Source: Terana coerulea
Taxonomy: Eukaryota > Basidiomycota > Agaricomycetes > Polyporales > Phanerochaetaceae
NCBI GenBank assembly: GCA_024811115.1
Contig: JAKOGH010001203.1
Span: 1-55,159 of the forward strand
DNA length: 55,159 bases
Direction of reading: 5' to 3'
Shown: positions 45,418 to 55,159 of the stretch, in pieces
Layout of the letters: each line of letters opens with the position of its first letter
How positions within the stretch are numbered: position 1 is the first letter of the stretch
Notes under the pieces: model-generated
Told to the model about the DNA's origin: nothing
Databases searched by the model: none
What the model saw: the letters and a program-made list of their open reading frames with translations, nothing else
Program-made: the position numbers and the translations under genes

Positions 45418-46800
45418 CTAATAGCGATCCCCATCTCGCCGTGACGACCTCTCACTCGATCGGTCCCTTCGTCGACTGCTGTCTCTAGTGTAGTCTCCGT
45501 CACGGCGGGAGTTTGACTCGTAGTCTCTGTCCTGACGGCTACGATCATCTTTCCTCCCATATCGGTCATAATCTCTGTCCCTCTCTCGTCTCCTCTCTTT
45601 GTCTCGTCCATAGTCACCATCCTTATCTCTCTCCTTGTCCCGGTTCTTCTCCTTGTCGCGGCTGTCATCGTTATACCTATCCCTGTCCTTACGACGGTCC
45701 GACGAAGGCGAACGTCTCGAGCTTCTGGGTGACGGGGACCGTCTTCGGGATGAGGATCCCGACCCAGTCTGGCGGTCGCTCTCTTCGCGCTGTCGCTCTT
45801 GCTTAATGACAGGCACGTACCGCTTCTCAGGCCTCTTTGAGCCCTTCTTCTTGCTGCCGTCGTCAAGCACCTCCTTTTCTTTTGCACCTATTCCCAACAA
45901 TGCCGGACGGGACTGCGGAAGCCAGGGTTCGACGGGTCCCTTGCCCTTCCTGCTAGCCGCAGTCCCCTCCTTCCATCCCATGCCGCGGAGAAGGGCAGCT
46001 CCAAAGTCTTCCACGGGTACACGCTCATAGTCGTCAAGAGTGGCGGATTCGGGGAGCTCCACGACATCTTGCTTAAAAGCGTCGTCTTCGGTAACCGCCG
46101 GTATGATCTCGACTTTGGGCCCTTCGGTGTGTCCCGCACCCGAAAGCAACGCGCGCAGTGCCTTCTGGTCCTCGGTTTCCTCCTCGTCTTTCACTGACGC
46201 CTCGGTGGCAGCGACGGTGTCCTCGGTCTCCACCTCCATAGCATCTTCTTCGACTTTGACGCGCTTCCGAAACTGGAGGCCAGCGACTTGCGGGCCCGAG
46301 TTGATAGTGTCCTTGGTGCCTAAACCGCCAACGCTACCGTCTGCGCCGGTTTCAGCTGCCGCGCTTGGCGGGATGTACAAGTTCTTTCTCTTCCGCGCCT
46401 GCTCTCGCCAGTCTTTGTTCTTCAACGCGGGTATAACGAGCGGCCCTTGTGGCTTCGGCTTCTCGTGTACGCTGTCAACGAAGAATGCTTTTGTGAGTTG
46501 CGGACCTGATCGCTGGGAGGCTGAAAGAAGCGATACACACCGCTGCACGCCGAATTGATCAAAGCCAGTGACCAATTCGTCCTCTAACCCCTCATCCTCG
46601 TCTGAGCTGTCTCGCTCCTCGTACGTACGCGCCTTGGGCTTGGGGGACTCGCGCCCGAGGGGACTGCCTGGGGCGCTGCTACTTGCGCTAAGATGGCGAG
46701 GAAGGGCGGGGACTTTAAAGTCTGAATCTGCCCCAGAATCCGTGCGGGAGACAGGGCTGGGCCGTCTGATCGTGAACGAGACTTTGCTCGCGGTCGACAT
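45418..46800 (-). CDS. SPP2: Spp2/GPKOW-like spliceosome factor with a G-patch-type motif
   Basis: Exons 46800-46541 and 46471-45418 give 437 aa. It begins MSTASKVSFTIRRPSPVS and has LVIPALKNKDWREQARKRK, an acidic stretch, then the Spp2 signature VPVEDFGAALLRGMGWKEG, and a long Arg-Asp/Arg-Ser tail. Spp2 binds and activates the DEAH helicase Prp2 before the first splicing step. The 69-nt intron (GTGTGT...GACAG) is a multiple of three and has no stop; removing it joins FGVQR to VHEKPKPQGP, which fits the expected protein, while retaining it would insert 23 residues. Confidence 0.86.
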   Translation of the reverse strand: MSTASKVSFTIRRPSPVSRTDSGADSDFKVPALPRHLSASSSAPGSPLGRESPKPKARTYEERDSSDEDEGLEDELVTGFDQFGVQRCVSLLSASQRSGPQLTKAFFVDSVHEKPKPQGPLVIPALKNKDWREQARKRKNLYIPPSAAAETGADGSVGGLGTKDTINSGPQVAGLQFRKRVKVEEDAMEVETEDTVAATEASVKDEEETEDQKALRALLSGAGHTEGPKVEIIPAVTEDDAFKQDVVELPESATLDDYERVPVEDFGAALLRGMGWKEGTAASRKGKGPVEPWLPQSRPALLGIGAKEKEVLDDGSKKKGSKRPEKRYVPVIKQERQREESDRQTGSGSSSRRRSPSPRSSRRSPSSDRRKDRDRYNDDSRDKEKNRDKERDKDGDYGRDKERRRERDRDYDRYGRKDDRSRQDRDYESNSRRDGDYTRDSSRRRDRSSERSSRRDGDRY

Positions 46801-47246
46801 GTTGGGCGTGCTGGGCGTACAAGTCTGCGTCCAAGCTGTTCGGCACTCAAGGCGTCCCGCGTTGCTTATGTAACTCGGCAGTGGCCGTGTGATCTAGACG
46901 CCTTTTAATTGTGGCGAAGCAATTGGCGCTTGATCCTGTTCTCGACGTCGAGTACGAGCCCTTTCCGCCCCTCGCCCCCCGTCCGGCAGTCTCTGCTGTA
47001 GCAGCCAAGGAACAATCAGCATTACCGCAATCCCCCCTTGCCTTGCCGCTCACACGCTCTGTCAAATCTGAGCGCAATCCCTGTCTTTTACAGATCTTTG
47101 GCCTCGCTCATCCGGATATTGCAGAAGACCTGCCGATCGCCTCGAGGCCGAGTACAGGGTATTAAACAGGTGTGTACGTCCTCATATTTTTCATTACTTG
47201 ACGCTGAGCAGATGTGGGCACAGTTGCCGTGAGAACTCCACCAGCT
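46801..47246. promoter_or_regulatory. Divergent promoter of SPP2-like and F-box genes
   Basis: A 446-nt interval. A probable 5'-UTR intron of the F-box gene runs from GTGTGT at 47170 to GAGCAG at about 47211. An open plus frame at 46911-47165 looks like leader rather than protein. Confidence 0.4.
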
Positions 47247-49024
47247 ATGAACGTCGCAGAGGACGTACCTGCCGAGCTATGGCTCACCATATTCGAGCTC
47301 ATAGATTCCCCCGCGGACCTCAACAGCGTCGTGCGCACCTGCAGGCGCTTTCACAACTGCGGCATCCGTGCTTTGCACCGCCATGTCGTCTGGAGGCGAC
47401 CTGAAGACTTCATTTTCAACAATCCGTTATGGCTCGAGGACCCATCCATGCTCAACCAAGTTACCTCTCTGGAGACCCATATCTCAACGCTACCAGATGA
47501 TGTGCCTGGACAACTAGTCGACAGTGAGGGCGTACTGTCTCACCGTTGGACTCCGGCACTGTTACCTGAGCCCGAAGACGACCTCTTCTGGCCCGTACCG
47601 GTAGTAGACCAGCAGGTCTTCAGCCATTCGACGATGCACTCCATCAACTACTACAAGATGCACCACACGTACGCCACCGCTGGTCTCTACGACGTACTCA
47701 TGGACCGACTGTCGTCATTCGCGAACCTGCAGAACTTGAATCTGAAGAATCTCTTCATTACGGACCAACTATTCGGAGCTCTGTTCCAGCTTCCAGGTCT
47801 TCGCAAGTTGCACGTCGAGTTTTGCCTTTTCCCAAGGAGGCAGGTCATAACGCAGCGTGACTTCTCCATGCTCCCTATCACAGATCTTACGATGCTCAAT
47901 CTGCGTCGCCAAGTGATGAGTCCTGGCCGACATGGTCACGACTTACATGCCTTCGCAGACATGGACGAGGATATCGAATTCGGCCTCGCCCTGGCTTCCG
48001 CTCATAATTTGCGGTCGCTTCGCGTGGACTCCACCGCAGACGTCTTCGCTTCGGTCTATCGTCGGCGCGTCAACGGCCAATACATCTTCAACGTCCCGGC
48101 TCACCTCTCCCACCTCTACGTCCAGCGCAAGCAGGTCGTCGAGGGGATTGTGCAACCCATGTTCCACGCCGAGCAGCTCTTCCCCGGCGCGGTATACTCG
48201 ATTATGGAGCGCTGCCCGACGCTCACTACCATCTCCCTATCGTATGCGCTACCGAAGCACTCCTCCTTCCCGAAGCCGGATGCACTCCCGAACCTCACCC
48301 ACTGCGAAGGCTTCCTGGATGCCATCATGTCCATGACCGCAAATCGCCCGCTGAAGGCGATCAGCGTCCTTCGCTCGGACAACTGCACAGACTTCATTCT
48401 CGACTTCCTGCAGCGCAAATCGGACCAGCATCCCGGGCTAGAGATGCTCGCACTACACATTAAGACCTGGGACCTCGAGATCCTGGACGCGATTTGCCAG
48501 CTGTTCCCAGCGCTCCGGCGGCTGAAGCTCACGTACGACGTCCGGGAGCCAGGCAAGCTGTGGGAGCACAGCGACTACTGGGCGGGTATCCAACCGTACG
48601 AGATGTACGAGGCGGTGGAGGAGGCACGAACCAGACCCGAGTTCCTCACCGGATCGCGCGGTCCTGACGAGGTGCGTCATCGCTTTCTTTACAGATCTCA
48701 TTGCTAATATGAGTCTCATAGGACACCGTCGTGAGCTTCGGCCCCCACTACCTATACCGCCTCGAGCACCTGCACACTGCGCATATCTACGCTGTGCCTA
48801 CGTCGCCCAAAGCCGCGGCCGTCTCGCACCTATTCGACGACACGTACGGCACGCTCGAGGAGGAGCTGCGAAACCTCGTCATCCCGTGGAACCGGTACTG
48901 CCCTGCCCTGCGCGAGGTGCAGCTGCATGCGACAGGCAAGATGCGCCGCGAGTTTGATGGCGACGGTTGGAAGCTCAAGCCCGCGCAGGGCTCGCGCGAT
49001 TGCAGCGGCGACTTCACCTATTGA
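47247..49024 (+). CDS. F-box protein
   Basis: Exons 47247-48671 and 48722-49024 give 575 aa. The F-box is at the N-terminus (residues about 5-45: DVPAELWLTIFELI, then LNSVVRTCRRFHNCGIRAL), followed by alternating hydrophobic segments resembling irregular leucine-rich repeats (LQNLNLKNLFI, LRKLHVEFC, ITDLTMLNL, LEMLALHIKTW, LRRLKLTYDV). Such proteins are substrate adaptors in SCF ubiquitin ligases and are highly expanded in agaricomycetes. The substrate is unknown. The ATG at 47247 is chosen as the first ATG in frame after a probable 5'-UTR intron. Confidence 0.78.
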
Positions 49025-49353
49025 GCTGCTTGCGTTTGGGCTATGTCGTGCTTTTTATTCGGTGGGTTGTAGTGGTTCAGCTTGGCTGTGCGTGCGCTGA
49101 AGATTATTTTGTGCAGTAAATCACTATGCTCTGATCGCCCGTACTACTTGAAAGTGTTGCCAGTGCTCGAATCCTGCTTTACATGACATCTCTGCTTTAT
49201 CTGTATTCACCTCTCGCAATTTGAGGTATAACATGTTGCTAGGCAATCGCAATCAAATGACACTGTACTAGTACTCCTGCCTGTACAAATAGCTTACCAG
49301 ATACAAATGCTTTCCCTTCCGAGCCGAGACCGCCTTTATGTCGTTCTCCTCGG
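49025..49353. other. Convergent 3' region
   Basis: AT-rich sequence between the ends of two convergent F-box genes; probably 3'-UTRs. Confidence 0.4.
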
Positions 49354-51387
49354 CTACATACAATTTACAGCTAAATTGTGCTGCATGTGCGTCAATAGCA
49401 GGGCCAGATAATGAAACAGGAGGTGAACGCACAAATAGGCAATCTCGAGCTCATCCGGCCCGTCTTCGTCCATGCATTCGCTGTTCTGCGAATCAAAGAC
49501 CCCATCCTCCGTGATACTGATCGTTTGCAATGCGCACCGCTCGTCGTCCTGTTCGAGAGCTTCAGCCTCAACGCTCTGATCATCTTCAAGCTGCATGCCA
49601 TCGGACGGATGGGGCTCTCCGTGCTCCGTACACTGAGATGCATCGTCTGCGTCGTCTGCGTCATCTGCATCGTCGCGGTCATCGATGTCCATTGTCTCCG
49701 CGCTGTCGCTGTCCGAGTCTTCCTCTGCACGTTCCGTTTCCGTTTCGGTCTCTGACCCCGATCTGTCGTCCTCTTGAATTTGTTCGACTTCCGTTGCCTC
49801 GTCTTCATCAACCACCGGGCCACCGTCCTCCTGCTCTTCGCCGACTTCTTCATACTGACTTCGACTTTGGCTTGCACGCTGGATAGGCACGCACCACGTC
49901 GCCTGCAGAACCGGCCAGGGGTCGTTTAACCAAATAGCGCCGTCATGACTCTCCATACCAGTGAATGCGCTACATGGGTACTGTCAGCGACGTAACGAGC
50001 GCAATCTTACACAAAGAACACTCACAGATGCCGCGCAACGGACGCGAGTGTTTTATAGCCCTCAAGAGAGCGGAACCACTCCTGGCGCACGAGCGGGGGG
50101 AAGCGGATGCGGAGGATGCGGAGGACACTCGCGACGGTGTAGTCGTTGAAAAACCTGCACGAAAGTCAACGTAGCCCCAGAGGCGTAAGGGGCGGGAGGA
50201 CTGACGAGTGGTTACTGATCAGCGTGGCGAGAGGCCCGTCGTCTGTGGTGTCAAGGTGTGCCTTCAGGATTCGGAAGAAGGTGGCATACTTCCTACTATG
50301 AGTCCCGCGGTGCGCGCAGCTGTTGTTGACGTCATGTCAGTGGTGCATGTGAGGCGAAGGCTGGTATGAAGGGACACACAGAATCTCGAGGTAGGGCCGC
50401 AGGTCCGCGGTGTTCGCGTCGCGCAGCCACGCCAACGCGTCGTAGAACGAGGGGATGCCACGCGCATATGTGCACCACAGACGGTACAATGCACCGATGC
50501 TGACATTCTTCGTGTGCAAGCTGTCCAAGAGCACAACGCGTAAGCCAGACCAAGCAGGCGAGATATCGGGAGGCGGTACGCACAACTCGCGGAGCGTCTC
50601 AACAACGTCCCACCGGGTGACACCGCCCTTGTTCAGTGCGGTCCCCAGGTCGGTGTCCCATGCAAATACGTGCAGCGCTCCTACCGGCGGCAAGGTCGCG
50701 AACTGACAAAGTGTCGCAGCATGTAGGAGACGGCGGTCGGCGAGAGGGCGGTCGAGCGATATGGACTGCTGAACATGTGCGCTGTGTCGCGCAAGGGCGT
50801 CGAGTGGCGCGGTCGCAAATCCTTCGAATGGTAGCCCGGGCTCGTCGTAAAGGGCTTCTTCTGCTCGTAGGTCAGTTTCGGTGACGGCGACGTTGGCGTG
50901 TTCTGCTGTATCGGGTTAGCAGGTAGTCAATGGTGTGCATACAGCATCGCTTACGTTCGTAAACCTCCTCTGACACAGTAGCCCATGGTCAGCACGCAGG
51001 AAGCGGTGAAGTATAGCGTACTAAGGGGGACTTACTAGGACATACATACGCCTCACACCCCGCCAACACGCAGCATTGTGTGTGGTTCATGCACACCACC
51101 GCAAGCTCTCGCCATGTCGCGCCCTGAAACGGAAAGCCCACGCTCGCGTTGGGGCGGCCGATGCCCGCCGCGCGGCAGGCGCGTTCCCAGAAGGCCTCGT
51201 CGGGGATGCACAGCGTGCGCACACGGGTGCAGCTGCCGGCCCACGCGACGTGCGTCTGCAGGTCCGCAAGAGGCACACAGGCGCGAATGAGCAGCAGAAG
51301 CTCGTGGGGAATCTGGTGGAAGAGGGGCGGGGCGGGTAAGAGATTCGCGGCGGCGGCTTTCTGGGAGACCGTGAGGACGATGGGCAT
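49354..51387 (-). CDS. F-box-like protein with an acidic tail, multi-exon
   Basis: Model: 51387-51046, 50967-50955, 50902-50380, 50295-50206, 50154-50026 and 49969-49354, 570 aa in one frame. The N-terminus has an F-box-like region (FHQIPHELLLLIRACVPLAD, then WERACRAAGIGRP and TWRELAVVCMNH). Later exons carry EEALYDEPGLPFEGFATAPL, DRRLLHAATLCQFATLPPVG, FNDYTVASVLRIRFPPLVRQ and ESHDGAIWLNDPWPVL. The last exon has a long Asp/Glu/Ser tail. Exon 2 is only 13 nt and is needed to keep phase. The extreme C-terminus (YLCVHLLFHYLALLLTHM) is hydrophobic and may be read-through of a missed intron. Confidence 0.66.
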
Positions 51388-51946
51388 CGTAGGTCACAAT
51401 GTTGGATGTCGTTGCGAGGCAAGGGTTTGGCTGAGAAAAGGTCGCCATGGATCTGCAGAATATATACGCGGAGGATAGTGACCAAGACAAAAACAAGTAT
51501 CAGCGTGCGGGCCTTCGTATGATAGGTGGCCACATCAATTGCGCGGCCACCACACTATGGAGACGCGCTGAAGTGGACGGGAAAAACACTGCTATTATCC
51601 TATGCCAAAACGCGTCGCCAAAGGCGCCGTTGATCAGCTTTGCAGTGGTGGAAACATAGATGCTGGACATGAGTCACTATTGCAGGTGCAGGTGGCGCGC
51701 CTGTCCCTGCAGCCCGAGTACAGTACTACGGACTGTGTTACGCACGATTTGGCGTACCACAGGAGTATAGCGTACACGGTTGGCACCCCGGACAGATTCT
51801 ACATTTGCGAGTGTAGGAATATACAAGGTAGTTTATACTGTACAAAATATTCTGGTAAGACTTGCACGTGAGCCTTGATTGATGGATTGTGGTTGGAATG
51901 AACATACGGAAGATACATTTAATGTATAAGTTAGAAGCCGGGAGAT
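51388..51946. other. No gene recognised; upstream region of the F-box-like gene
   Basis: A 559-nt interval with short frames only. It should contain the promoter of the gene starting at 51387 and the 3'-UTR of the BTB gene. Confidence 0.4.
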
Positions 51947-52876
51947 TCATGGCTCAGAAGATGACAGTGTACCTGAATGTTTGTTAGTCTATCAACGCCT
52001 AAACATCAAGAGTAGACTTACCGTCCATGACACGAAGCTTAATCCCCTCCACTTTTGCCTTCAGCTTCGCCAGCGTCCCCTCGGACCTCATCGCCTGAAG
52101 CATCTGGTGTGAACATTCGGAGCACCCCATAGCTCTCGCCACTTTTGCTACAAACGCATTTTCAAATACCCGCCCGTTTGTTGGGGCCTCGACCAGCTTC
52201 GGGCCCGCCTTCTTCTTGTACTTCACAGCCCACACCTTGCCGCAGTCCGAGCATGAGTCCGTCGCGAGCTCCTCGGCCTGAAGAAGACTCAGCGCCGCCT
52301 GGCCGCGGCGCCGGTGAAACGCGAGCAACTCGTGGTAGTGCAGCGCGCTGATATGCGCAAGCTCGTCGCACTCCGCCCAGGTCGCGCTGTCCGTTTTGCA
52401 TGCGTGTAGTGCCGCGGCGTTCGCAGGATCCGGGAGGCCGAAGCGGCGCGCAACGGCGTATACGCGCAGCGGTTCACAAGCGAGGAGGCGAGGAAGCAAG
52501 AGCATTGTCTCAAGGCTGCGCGCCGCGACTCCGAGTGCATACTTGCGCGCGGCGAGCAGCGCGTCGACAATGTCCTCGAGGTCGAAGAGCACGGGGTCGT
52601 GCACCGGGTAGGTGAAGCGCAAGATCGTCTCGATGACGGCATCGCTTTCGGGCACGTCGAGAATGAAGGGCTCGTCTGGGCCGGTGGATGGGTGGTCGAG
52701 GGTGTGGAAGAAGGGCGATGCGAGGGAGAGAACAAAGGCGGAGACGTGGAAGCGGGTGGCTTGGGGGTGCGGATGATAAAGTCGGAGGGCTGGTCGAAGG
52801 GCGCGGGGGCGGTACGGATATGCGAGACAAGCTCGAGCGAGGGCGAGCGGGTGCCGGGCTCGCGGTCGACGTCCAT
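51947..52876 (-). CDS. BTB/POZ-domain protein with a one-base frame break
   Basis: Main exon 52876-52022 and last exon 51972-51947 (GTAAGT donor, CATTCAG acceptor). The start MDVDREPGTRSPSLE leads to DFIIRTPKPPA, after which the BTB sequence continues only in the next frame: FHVSAFVLSLASPFFHTLDH, FILDVPESDAVIETILRFTY, then ALLAARKYALG. The break is at 52750-52768, next to a run of five Gs (plus strand). The C-terminal half has CSDCGKVWAVKY and CSECSHQM, two CxxC pairs that may bind zinc. This matches a common agaricomycete BTB family. BTB domains mediate dimerisation or Cul3 binding. An in-frame upstream ATG exists at 53059. Intact apart from the single break. Confidence 0.68.
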
Positions 52877-53321
52877 CGCAATGAGCGAAGGAGCAAAATC
52901 AAGCTGGCGGCGGATCAAAGCATCGGCAACGCTCCCTGTTGTAGGCCTAGGCGCTCTACCCGAGACGCGTCTTGCAATTGCCGAATCCCTTCGTTCACGT
53001 TCGTCTGGCTTCACTTCAGCCTTGTTCGTCCGAGTCACCTGCGCCCAACAACCTTCCATCGATTATGTGCACGACCGTTGCGCGCGTTTTGTGCTTGCTC
53101 TTGCTCATATACGTCCCAGAAAGCCTTGACTCGAAACGTGGACCACTCGTACTATCATTCACCGTCCTCAGCTACAAGACCTAGAAGCCATGCCTGAATT
53201 GCGAGCTGAACTGCTGCGTCGTATTATATATCGCATCGTCATCGAATGCATCCACATTGTGGTGACCAGTCCGCCGCTGGCTCCTACGGACAGGCTGACA
53301 GTAGACGACGTACACTGGGAT

Positions 53322-53350
53322 TACACGCCCACACAAGTTCCGACTGGAAA
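53322..53350 (+). repeat. 29-bp inverted repeat, left copy
   Basis: Begins TACACGCCCACACAAG and ends CGACTGGAAA. The reverse complement occurs without mismatch at 54052-54080, 701 bp further right. Confidence 0.8.
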
Positions 53351-54051
53351 ACAGCTGGAGAAATTGACGGCCGGAGTCCAGATGGTGCGTCTGGCCGGGA
53401 TTTAGCTGGCTGCCCGAAAGCTGAGTGCCACCGTGCAGGCGCGCAGGATTACGGGTGGGCGTCCAGCTGGAAACCGGCGGTTCGACGCTCAGCCAATGGG
53501 GAGCAAGTTGCAATGTCACGGGCAGCTACTTACACTCGGTCGCCCATTCCACGGCTCATTCACGCGCGTTTTGCGGTAGTAACGAATGCATAGTGTGCAT
53601 ACAGAATTATAAATACATATACATTGGGTCTATTCATGTTCAGCAGGTACTATCCTGGCAGATAGTGCTTCCATCATCTCGAGAGCCTCCTGCGCCTTCT
53701 TGCTGGGCACTGGATCATTAGTATCATCTGCCCCGTCGTCATCATCTTCCCCCAGAGAATTGAAGGTGTCAGAAAGTACAGCAGAAGTGGGTGCCGAGGC
53801 ATAGTTGAGCGAGCGAGGCCGAACCTGCTTGCAGCGCACGTCACTAGTTACAACGTGATGTTCGTGACCTAGCCGTGACCGGAGCCTGCAAGGCGGCACA
53901 TGTGACTGTTCGGAAGGTACCAAAGGGTGGCCCTGCAGCGTTTCGGCCGACAGTACAGGGGGTTTCCAGACGGCTGCCAAAAGGAAGGAAACCAAGGGAC
54001 CATCCAGCTGGAATCCATCTGGGCGCTCGACTGGGAGGACCTTGGCGCCGG

Positions 54052-54080
54052 TTTCCAGTCGGAACTTGTGTGGGCGTGTA
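54052..54080 (-). repeat. 29-bp inverted repeat, right copy
   Basis: Reverse complement of 53322-53350 over all 29 bases. The flanking GGCGCCGGTTTCC partly resembles sequence near 53469 (CTGGAAACCGGCG), so a further diverged copy may exist. Confidence 0.8.
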
Positions 54081-54484
54081 CGGCGCGGTACGCGCACTCG
54101 GCGGAGCAGCAAGCGGCAGTCTCCTTCCTAGCGCTCCCTGCGAGTTGCTCTCAACTGTACGGAATCCGGCCCGCTTGGGCCGAACTCTCGGACGCAACTC
54201 TCAGAGAGGCTGGCTCCAAATTTTAGCGCCAGATCAATCCGGCCACTCGGTCCCCGGAGAGCCCAAATAGGGCAGTGGCGAACCAATGCGAGCGAAGCGA
54301 GCGTTAGTGAGCGGGTGACTTCAAAGATCTGCGAAGGTGAGTGTATCAGAGTGATACACCTGCAGCTTTGACTTGAAGTCTCATCAGCGCAGATACTGGG
54401 GTTTATATACCTTTGCACAGCCGGGCAAGGCGCTCTGCCTAATATTATTAAAATCGTAATCCAGGGTGGATTACGTGACGCGAC

Positions 54485-54605
54485 AGCTTATGTAAACGTG
54501 TACATATCCAAATTGGGATATGTACAGCTTATGTAAACATGTACATACCTTATTGGGATGTGTACACATTTTAATTGGAATATATACATATGTACATGCC
54601 TAATT
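54485..54605. repeat. AT-rich palindromic minisatellite
   Basis: Two to three units of about 45 bp containing TTATGTAAAC followed by a palindrome. The first palindrome is perfect: TGTACATATCC (54499-54509), loop AAATTG, GGATATGTACA (54516-54526). Later units are diverged (TGTACATACC near 54540, TATGTACATGCC near 54579). Confidence 0.7.
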
Positions 54606-54670
54606 GAAAAGTGAACATGTATATTTTGCTTCATCATCAAACTTTGCATTGTCAGTTAGCTGCTTATCCA

Positions 54671-55159
54671 GTCAGTAAGCCAGAAATATTCGAATTTCGA
54701 CGAATTTCTGGCTATTTCTAGCTCCACCAAAGAGCAAGAGCTTGCTTATCCTTACTTACTAGGTAAGTAACAGTTACTTACTACCCACCTATTTAGTCAG
54801 CAAGCCAGAAATAATCGAATTTCGACAAATTTCTAGCTATTTCTAGCTCCACCCAAAGAGCAAGAGCTTACTTACTCTTACTTACCAGGTAAGTAACAGT
54901 TACTTACCACCTACCTACTCAGTCAGTAAGCCAGAAATATTCGAATTTTAACGAATTTCTTGCTATTTCTAGCTCTACCAGAGAGCAAGAGCTTGCTTAC
55001 CCTTACTTACTAGGTAAGTAATAGTTACTTACCACCTACCTACTCAGTCAGCAAGCCAGAAATATTCGAATTTTGGCGAATTTCTGGCTATTTCTAGCTC
55101 ACCAGAGAGCAAGAGCTTGCTTACTCTTGCTTACCAAGTAAGTAGGCAGTACTTACTGT
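54671..55159. repeat. Satellite array, 125-bp unit, running off the right edge
   Basis: GTCAG followed by T or C and AAGCCAGAAAT starts units at 54671, 54796, 54922 and 55047, a period of 125-126 bp. Each unit holds two palindromes: AGCCAGAAAT paired with ATTTCTGGCT around a TTCGAA-like core, and TTACTTAC paired with GTAAGTAA. The array contains no open frame and continues beyond the window. Confidence 0.88.

Larger units (their letters stand above)
52877..54420. other. No gene recognised; contains an inverted repeat pair
   Basis: Frames on both strands share the peptide YTPTQVPTG because of a 29-bp inverted repeat (53322-53350 and 54052-54080). The sequence between may be a non-autonomous mobile element. 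No conserved protein seen. Confidence 0.4.

Noticed and set aside
49411..49755. Plus-strand frame rich in Val, Ile and Arg
   Set aside because: Antisense shadow of the Asp/Glu-rich tail of the minus-strand F-box-like protein.
1..55159. CRISPR arrays, operons or phage-type defence genes
   Set aside because: The window is eukaryotic (spliced genes throughout); no direct-repeat/spacer arrays or prokaryotic gene organisation are present.

Overview
The window looks like nuclear DNA of a filamentous basidiomycete, most likely an agaricomycete. Genes are split by many short introns (about 48-90 nt) with fungal splice signals. The gene set includes a Chs7-type chitin synthase chaperone, a Zn2Cys6 regulator, allantoinase and BTB and F-box proteins, and there is a decayed LINE. 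The genus cannot be told from sequence alone.

Layout. Positions 1-600 hold an unidentified fragment. About 1060-5560 is a heavily broken non-LTR retrotransposon (endonuclease, reverse transcriptase, RNase H, zinc knuckle), followed by a tRNA-like head and poly-A tract (5794-6105) that may be a SINE or the LINE tail. From 7.5 to 11 kb are three small minus-strand genes of one architecture. From 12.1 to 21.8 kb a roughly 5.05-kb segment is duplicated in tandem; each unit carries a dynamin-like large GTPase gene with 14 matching exons and decayed flanking sequence. From 22.1 to 23.3 kb is a second, roughly 625-bp tandem duplication.

From 25 kb on the window is mainly housekeeping: an unknown serine/proline-rich protein (24966), CHS7 (28977, minus), a roadblock/LC7 dynein light chain (33265), a Zn2Cys6 transcription factor (35364), VPS29 (40823, minus) divergent from MDM35 (41037), a yippee-like protein (43061, minus) divergent from allantoinase (43611), an SPP2-like splicing factor (46800, minus), two F-box proteins (47247 plus; 51387 minus) and a BTB protein (52876, minus). 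The gene-poor stretches at 29-33 kb and 36.7-39.8 kb gave nothing convincing. The right end is repetitive: a 29-bp inverted repeat pair, a palindromic AT-rich minisatellite and an array of 125-bp satellite units running off the edge.

The strongest unusual signal is in the two dynamin paralogues. In both, the first AUG after a TATAAAG box opens a short reading frame beginning MPSRRFF, and its UGA overlaps the AUG of the GTPase frame (AUGA). The arrangement is kept although the two leaders differ in length by 30 nt, which suggests coupled termination-reinitiation or frameshifting. The Zn2Cys6 gene has a comparable start-stop element (ATGTAATG) on its start codon. Three otherwise good genes (dynamin copy B, yippee, BTB) each carry one single-base frame break, so assembly indels must be excluded before calling them pseudogenes.
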